Below, in pieces: positions 6,552 through 11,117 of a stretch of 11,117 bases of DNA; the stretch's first letter is position 1, and each line of letters begins with the position of its first letter. The stretch lies in NCBI GenBank assembly GCA_036939355.1, contig JALLAP010001206.1, positions 1-11,117 on the forward strand, written 5' to 3'. A program made the position numbers and the translations under genes. A model generated the notes under the pieces. It saw only the letters and a list, made by a program, of their open reading frames with translations, did not search any database and was not told the origin of the DNA. Source of the DNA: Thalassiosira profunda (taxonomy: Eukaryota > Bacillariophyta > Thalassiosirophyceae > Thalassiosirales > Thalassiosiraceae).

Positions 6552-6773
6552 CAAGGTGAAGTGCCCGCTAAAATCGCCATCGGCTGTCAGCTTCTTCCAC
6601 TTCCGGCTGCCAGCATGCACCTCCTCCGTCCCTCGCCTGGCGGCTCCCAACCCCTCCTGCCCGGCATCTAACGAGCGTCGACACAGCTCTGTTCTATCGA
6701 CGTAAGGCGTGGCATCGACAATCGGCCCCGGGCCGCGATTGTTTGTGTAACTGGCATCACACCCCACCTATTC

Positions 6774-7742
6774 ATGCAAATCATCATGTCAACATCAGAA
6801 ACATCACCGCCATGCACTGCCCATCATGCCGACGAGGGCAACATTGAAAATACGCCGCGAAAGAAAAAATGGTACCTTCTCATGGCCAATCCATCCAAAA
6901 CCACCCACCTCGGCACGTTGCTCCGCTGCGCTGCGGCGTTTGGAGCGCATCAGGTGCTGGTGGTGGGACACGACAAGTTCAACTGCCAGGGCAGCTTCGG
7001 CGCTCATCTGTTTCTGGACATCTTGGCCTTTCCCACGTGGGAGAGCGTCGGTGATTACTTGAGGAATGGCGGCGATGATGGCAATGGCATCCAAGATGTT
7101 GAAACGAGCAATCCCATCACGACTATCGGCATCTTGGGTGCATACGGAGGAGGGGAGGAGGTCTATGCAGCAGATGGGGTGGACGTGTACGAAAATGGTG
7201 GATATGTTTCGCTAGTGCGGCCAAAGTGCATTGCGGATGATGGCATTGCCAAACAATCTGCTGCAATAGGCTCTCCGCAACGCTCCTTTCCAGTCAGCGC
7301 TCGTCCATTTTCTACCGATGTCTGTTTTCTGCTGTCCAAAGACAAACGCGGCCTTCCGATATCGCAGGCACTGATGTGCAGTGGCTTTTTACACGTCCCG
7401 CACGTATCTTTTGGTGACACCGAGGTATCACAAACAATACCGCAATCAACTTCAGATGCACTGAGCGCTCCATTGATACCACAATCTACTTTGCTTGACA
7501 CGGCCACTTCCCTATCAATAGTCCTTCATCACTTTACCGCATGGGCTGGGTACGCCGAACGAAGCTTTGCGGAGAACCAAAAGTTTGTCAAGGATGCCAA
7601 ACAACCAACTCGACGGCGCATTTGTAGAGTCATGGACCGAAAGAAAGAGTCGGAGAAAGGCGACGAGGCAGCATCGGAAGGAGAAGAGATGAATTCAACG
7701 CTGTTGTGGAACGAGCCTGGATCTCACAGTAGCGATTATTGA
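6774..7742 (+). CDS. SpoU/TrmH-family (SPOUT) RNA 2'-O-methyltransferase-like protein, motif residues altered
   Basis: A 322-residue protein resembling plant and algal SpoU proteins of the form 'NVxKRHNVGTLxRSAxAFGV ... SIVLHHFxxWAGxxER'. These are predicted to methylate ribose in tRNA or rRNA with SAM bound in a C-terminal knot. Here motif 1 is NPSKTTHLGTLLRCAAAFGA (39-58), keeping Asn39, Gly47 and Arg51 but with His45 where Asn is usual. Motif 2 is FLLSKDKRGLPI (185-196), replacing the usual GNEGxGL. Motif 3 is LLDTATSLSIVLHHF (240-254), with Asp for the usual Asn of SLNV. The ending WAGYAER (257-263) fits well. There are extra loops at about 98-116 and 214-240, the latter with two IPQST copies, and a charged tail (285-322). 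No signal or transit peptide is obvious, so cytosol or nucleus is likely. Met5 (6786) is an alternative start. It could be an active divergent enzyme or an RNA-binding pseudoenzyme. Confidence 0.88.
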   Translation: MQIIMSTSETSPPCTAHHADEGNIENTPRKKKWYLLMANPSKTTHLGTLLRCAAAFGAHQVLVVGHDKFNCQGSFGAHLFLDILAFPTWESVGDYLRNGGDDGNGIQDVETSNPITTIGILGAYGGGEEVYAADGVDVYENGGYVSLVRPKCIADDGIAKQSAAIGSPQRSFPVSARPFSTDVCFLLSKDKRGLPISQALMCSGFLHVPHVSFGDTEVSQTIPQSTSDALSAPLIPQSTLLDTATSLSIVLHHFTAWAGYAERSFAENQKFVKDAKQPTRRRICRVMDRKKESEKGDEAASEGEEMNSTLLWNEPGSHSSDY

Positions 7743-8105
7743 TGCATAGAACAAAGTAAGCAATTAATCGGGCATCATCGGGCTATCAAAGAAGCGCTTT
7801 GCTGGTTTGCTTCTTCCAAACATTCTTTCTGGGGTTACCTATACTTTGCGCTAGGGTAGGGCATTATTTCCCCAATCCCCAACCACCCCAACGCGCCCAA
7901 CCCTGCCGCGCCCCTCTCCGCGTCGTCCCTAGCCCCATCCCAGGTCCCTCAAGCGGCAGCATAATGCGGCAATAGCAGCAGTGGTGGGTTGGAGAACACC
8001 CGGTGGGCGTGAAAGTAGCGGCGCGTCGGGAGCAGAGTCGCCGCGGTCGATTTGAAATCGGCGGCGGCCGTCTGCAACTGCTGCAACCTTGGGGTGCGCG
8101 AGAAG
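7743..8105. other. Intergenic region upstream of the tandem-domain membrane protein
   Basis: A 363-bp region with the 3' UTR of the SpoU gene and the promoter and leader of the next gene. Positions about 7868-7950 are strongly C-rich and pyrimidine-biased on the + strand. The direct repeat ATCGGGC occurs twice near 7767-7783. The downstream frame is open from about 8052 but has only non-ATG codons before 8106. No TATA box, RNA gene or polyadenylation signal is recognised. Confidence 0.5.
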
Positions 8106-10737
8106 ATGAGAATATCCAGACGGTCCGTTGTAGGCCGGCGGAGGAGCATCGTCAATAACATATCAGTCGCCTTCTCAAAGGCAAAATGGGATCGGGCCAC
8201 GCTCCTCCAGGCGGGCCAATTCCTGGCGTTTGCATTTGCAGCGATATTATTCGCCCTGTCTTGCAATACCCTCCTGAGGGCAGACCACGACAGCGGCGGC
8301 CTGAGGGCGACGGGGACCAAGCCCACGCACGTTCCCAAATCGGTGGTGGAGGCGTTGAGGAAGTTCAACCCGCGAGACTTCGAGACGAAAAGCCTGCAGC
8401 CGCCCCAAGGCACGTCGGTCATTTTATTCTACAATCTTTTCATCCCGGACAATGCCGCGGGGGCAGCGCATGCAATTCGAGTGATCCGGGAGCAGCTGGG
8501 GCAGGTGGGCGCGTCATTGGGAGAGATGCCAAAGAGTAGAAAGTCTGCGACGCTCTTCTACAACGTGATAGGAAATGCGCGTGCTTTCCCGGAGAAGAAG
8601 ATGAAAGAGTTGTGCCGACAATTGCCCGGGGGCTCCCAGCTGTCGTGCCATCACATGGCGTCCTACGATACAGCCAGCGAGTCTGTCACCTTGCAGGACG
8701 TCTACGACTTTTGCCAAAACGACGACTATGCGGATCTGCGCGTGACGTACATTCATTCGAAGGGGAGCTATCACCAAACCGAAGTCAACGACAATTGGCG
8801 GCGCGCGCTGACAGATTCCGTGGTCCATCCCGATTGCTTGTTCCCTCCCAACGACCGATGCAACGTTTGCGGTGCGCAATTTTACACCCGATTCTCGACA
8901 ATGTATCCGGGCAACATGTGGACGGCAAAATGCTCCTACGTCAAAAAGCTGCTGCCTCCGCTAGAGGGTGGGGAGTACGACGTGCGGAAGAAGGAGTCGA
9001 TAATAAAGTTCCTGAAGTACCGCTTGTGGGGCCAGCTGAACTCCACCCTGATGGACGACCGTGTGGATTACTTTGGGCTGGGCCGGTATCGATTAGAGCA
9101 TTGGATAGGGAGCCACCCGTCCATACAACCGTGCGAGCTGCATAGAAAAAACGTCACATTTGCCAGCATGATCGAGGGCGACGTCACTCCCGCAGATTAT
9201 GAGTGGGGGATGGGTCCGCGCCGCAGGGAGGTGGTGGGGGAGGACCTCGAGGCGAGGGCAAGAATACAGAACGACGAGGACGCGCAATTCCGAGAGTATT
9301 TCTTCTTGCCGGGGAATCTGCTCAAATGGTTCACGCTCTACGGGTCCGATGGCATTCCGTCCAAGAAATCCTGGGTCTGGAAATTCTTCCCCGCCGGAGC
9401 CAAATGGANTCTACGGGTCCGATGGCATTCCGTCCAAGAAATCCTGGGTCTGGAAATTCTTCCCCGCCGGAGCCAAATGGAAGAAGCTGGTGGACAGATA
9501 CGGCGCAAATGCAGTAGAGCAGATGGTGATGCATTCCTCGCAAGGGATTCAATCGGCATTCAGTGTCAATGAAGACGAAAGGCTGGACTTTCAAATCGAG
9601 CCGCAGGACGAGAAGCGATTTACGGGCGATACCCCGCCCCTTGTGGTGTTCTACAACGTTGTCATTCCGGAGGACAAGACGAGAAAGCTGCTGGCTCTGC
9701 GTGCATTGAAGGCACAAATAGACGTCCTGGCGCTGGGCCAATACGACATCGTCAGCCGGGCATACCACCGCCAACGACACGTCGTCCTGTATTACACAGT
9801 TTCGGGAGACTCGTCGAACATTGGATTCTTTACCAAACTGTGCCAGGCGAGGTCCCAGCACATTACCTGTCGAAAGGTTGGAGAATTTACATCGTCAACA
9901 GCAACCGGAGAAGCATTGCATCATTTGCACACCTTTTGCCGCTCGCGGCCGACTGGCAGCGTGACGTATCTGTCAAATATGCTTCCAGGAACGCACGGGG
10001 TGAACAGGACGGAGTCGTTTTCGACGCAAAAGATCCGCACCTTTACCACTGCGGTCACCAGCAAAATGTGCCTCAAACCACGCGACACCTGCAATGTTTG
10101 CGGCACGGAGTTCTACCCGCTGCCCTTCCACCATTTCCTCGGCAACATGTTCACGGCCTCGTGCGAGTATGTGAAAGAGTTGCTTCCACCGGAGCAGTTT
10201 GAGAAAGCCACGAACGACGCTGCCGGCGAAACGCTCGTGTCGCAACTCCGGAGAGCCGTGACCACCGATCTGTTTCCGTTTACACCGCAAAACTTGGGCT
10301 TGGGCCAATACTCCGTGGAACATTGGATCGGGAGCCACCCCGACCTGCGGCCGTGCGACGTTGCCCCGGTGAGGCACAGCTGGTTTCCATTTTTCACTGG
10401 GAGCCCCTTTCTGGCAAACGACTTCACTAGCAGCCGGGCGTACGATTTCATGTGGTCGGAAGCTCCGCGGCGAAGCAGCGCTCCGCCCGGGCAGTTGAGC
10501 CGAACGATAGAACACCGGGCCATCGCGAACGATGCCACCGCATTTCGAGAATACTACTACCTGGCCGGGAACCTGCTTCGATGGCACAATTTATACGACA
10601 AAGCACCGCCGTGGGACAGCTGGATCTGGAAATGGTACCCGAGAGGCGACGAATGGAGGGACGGCGCCAAAAAGCACGGGTCCAACGTCGTGGCGAAGGT
10701 AACCAAACGATTTTGGGACGAAGGCGTTCCATTCTGA
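8106..10737 (+). CDS. Type II membrane protein with two homologous lumenal domains, possible glycosyltransferase
   Basis: One gene split in the given sequence by an assembly defect: an N at 9409 with exact 72-bp copies on both sides shifts the frame. Counting the repeated segment once gives one frame of 852 residues from ATG 8106 to TGA 10735-10737. The N-terminus is basic (RRSVVGRRR) and followed by one membrane segment (about 33-53), the topology of Golgi enzymes. Two homologous domains follow (about 103-440 and 486-835). Shared landmarks are VILFYN/VVFYN, CNVCG (252-256; 638-642), GNMWTAKC (269-276)/GNMFTASC (655-662), GLGRY/GLGQY followed by EHWIGSHP (331-338; 714-721), and FREYFFLPGNLLKW/FREYYYLAGNLLRW. 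Domain one also has YIHSKGSYH (215-223) with NDNWRRA, resembling HxKG...W...GNxW patterns of nucleotide-sugar transferases; domain two lacks it. Four cysteines per domain are conserved in spacing, and NxT/NxS sites (312, 349, 609) fit a lumenal place. The glycosyltransferase call is from motif memory only (about 0.4); the gene itself is certain. Confidence 0.9.
9337..9481. repeat. 72-bp exact duplication around a single N (assembly join)
   Basis: Bases 9337-9408 and 9410-9481 are identical and separated by one N at 9409. The unit plus N is 73 bases, and 73 mod 3 equals the offset between the reading frames on the two sides. Neither homologous domain has such an internal repeat in its protein sequence. 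This is best read as two contig ends whose overlap was not merged, not as a biological repeat. Confidence 0.95.
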
Positions 10738-11006
10738 AGTGTAATGCTAAGAAGTAGAGAGTCGCGCGCATATTCATATCGACTCATCATGTGTGCTGGA
10801 AGACGATTGAAAGAGGTTCGTTCGAGGGGTGTCGAGATGTGACAAAAGTAACAGATGCCATCTCAGCGGGGCCAACAAGATGCCGACCTCTTTCCCTTTT
10901 CGCGCGGTTCAAGGTTCAACAAGACTCTCGCGCGCCAGCCATTCGCTTTCAACACAAACGGCAGCAACCCCCCCGCCGACGACGACGGCAGGCACGGCCG
11001 CGATGG
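10738..11006. other. 3' flank and leader region before the last candidate gene
   Basis: This 269-bp stretch holds the 3' end of the tandem-domain gene and probably the promoter of whatever begins near 11007. I see no AATAAA, no tRNA (GTTCGAGGG near 10820 lacks a matching A box) and no convincing protein. An ATG at 10880 opens only a 45-codon frame ending at 11017. Confidence 0.45.
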
Positions 11007-11117
11007 ATGAGAGTTGAGAGCTGCCCTCGCCCCTGCCGCGCCGCTGATACGATGCCCTCCCAAAAATCCCCGAAGCCGGGCACGCCGGGCAAAAAATGGG
11101 GCCGCTTGCTTGGAAGG
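11007..11117 (+). CDS. Possible N-terminus of a gene running off the right edge (partial)
   Basis: A frame with ATG codons at 11007 and 11052 stays open to the end of the window (37 or 22 codons). From 11052 it reads MPSQKSPKPGTPGKKWGRLL, basic and Pro/Gly-rich. Its distance after the previous stop fits gene spacing here. Nothing identifies the product, and the frame is also open upstream without an ATG, so it may be chance in GC-rich DNA. Confidence 0.4.
   Translation, partial: MRVESCPRPCRAADTMPSQKSPKPGTPGKKWGRLLGR

Larger units (their letters stand above)
6302..6773. other. Intergenic region between PDHX-like and SpoU genes
   Basis: This 472-bp region must hold the 3' UTR of the PDHX-like gene and the promoter of the SpoU gene. 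It contains a small hairpin (AACAA-TATG-TTGTT around 6340-6353), a perfect 9-bp inverted repeat (6408-6427) and a run of 15 G (6537-6551). No AATAAA, tRNA or convincing reading frame was found. Confidence 0.6.

Noticed and set aside
8052..8105. Upstream TTG start for the tandem-domain membrane protein
   Set aside because: Non-ATG start is unlikely in a nuclear gene; ATG 8106 gives a normal basic N-terminus before the membrane segment.
7949..8422. 157-codon - strand frame upstream of and overlapping the membrane protein gene
   Set aside because: It is antisense to the signal-anchor region of a well-supported gene and has no motif of its own.
9337..9481. True tandem duplication in the membrane protein gene
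   Set aside because: The copies are identical, separated by an N, and break the frame; the homologous second domain has no such repeat. An assembly join explains all of this.
10800..10840. tRNA-like B box (GTTCGAGGG near 10820)
   Set aside because: No A box at a suitable distance and no acceptor stem pairing could be found.
1..11117. CRISPR array, insertion sequence, phage or bacterial operon
   Set aside because: No regularly spaced repeats, transposase, integrase or ribosome-binding sites were seen; gene content and targeting peptides are eukaryotic.

Overview
The window looks like nuclear DNA of a unicellular alga, most likely a centric diatom (Thalassiosira-like stramenopile). The reasons are: eukaryotic-type proteins in long intron-free reading frames; genes on both strands at short spacing with no bacterial ribosome-binding sites; a canonical AATAAA signal behind one gene; a signal peptide ending in a DAF|TSP-like motif typical of proteins imported into red-lineage complex plastids; a mitochondrial-type presequence; and an LRR protein with a C-terminal block that I associate with diatom gene families. 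The diatom assignment is inference (about 0.7); 'eukaryotic alga' is firmer.

Layout, left to right. Positions 1-132 hold a 10-bp inverted repeat and perhaps the last codons of a convergent gene. 133-2181 (-) encodes a large adenine DNA glycosylase (MutY/MUTYH) with two lineage-type insertions. It is divergent from 2521-3222 (+), a FAS1 (fasciclin) protein with a plastid-type presequence. That gene converges on 3408-4915 (-), an RNase-inhibitor-type LRR protein with a coiled-coil tail, broken here by one frameshift near 3735. Divergent from the LRR gene is 5357-6301 (+), a mitochondrial 2-oxoacid dehydrogenase E2-like core resembling PDHX (E3-binding protein). It has lost the catalytic histidine and shows neither a lipoyl nor a clear E3-binding domain. 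Next come 6774-7742 (+), a SpoU/TrmH-family RNA methyltransferase-like protein with altered motif residues, and 8106-10737 (+), a type II membrane protein with two homologous lumenal domains of possible glycosyltransferase type. The window ends in what may be the start of another + strand gene (from 11007 or 11052).

The genes do not form a pathway; this is an ordinary stretch of compact eukaryotic genome with two divergent promoter regions (2182-2520 and 4916-5356). The most notable biology is (1) the core-only, His-less PDHX-like protein, (2) the MutY with an RFC1-like PIP motif inserted in its catalytic domain and an incomplete iron-sulfur ligand set, (3) the tandem-domain membrane protein whose second copy lost motifs kept in the first, and (4) the SpoU protein with changed cofactor-loop residues. 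Two technical defects affect annotation: a single N at 9409 flanked by an exact 72-bp duplication (an unmerged assembly join) and the one-base frameshift near 3735 in the LRR gene.
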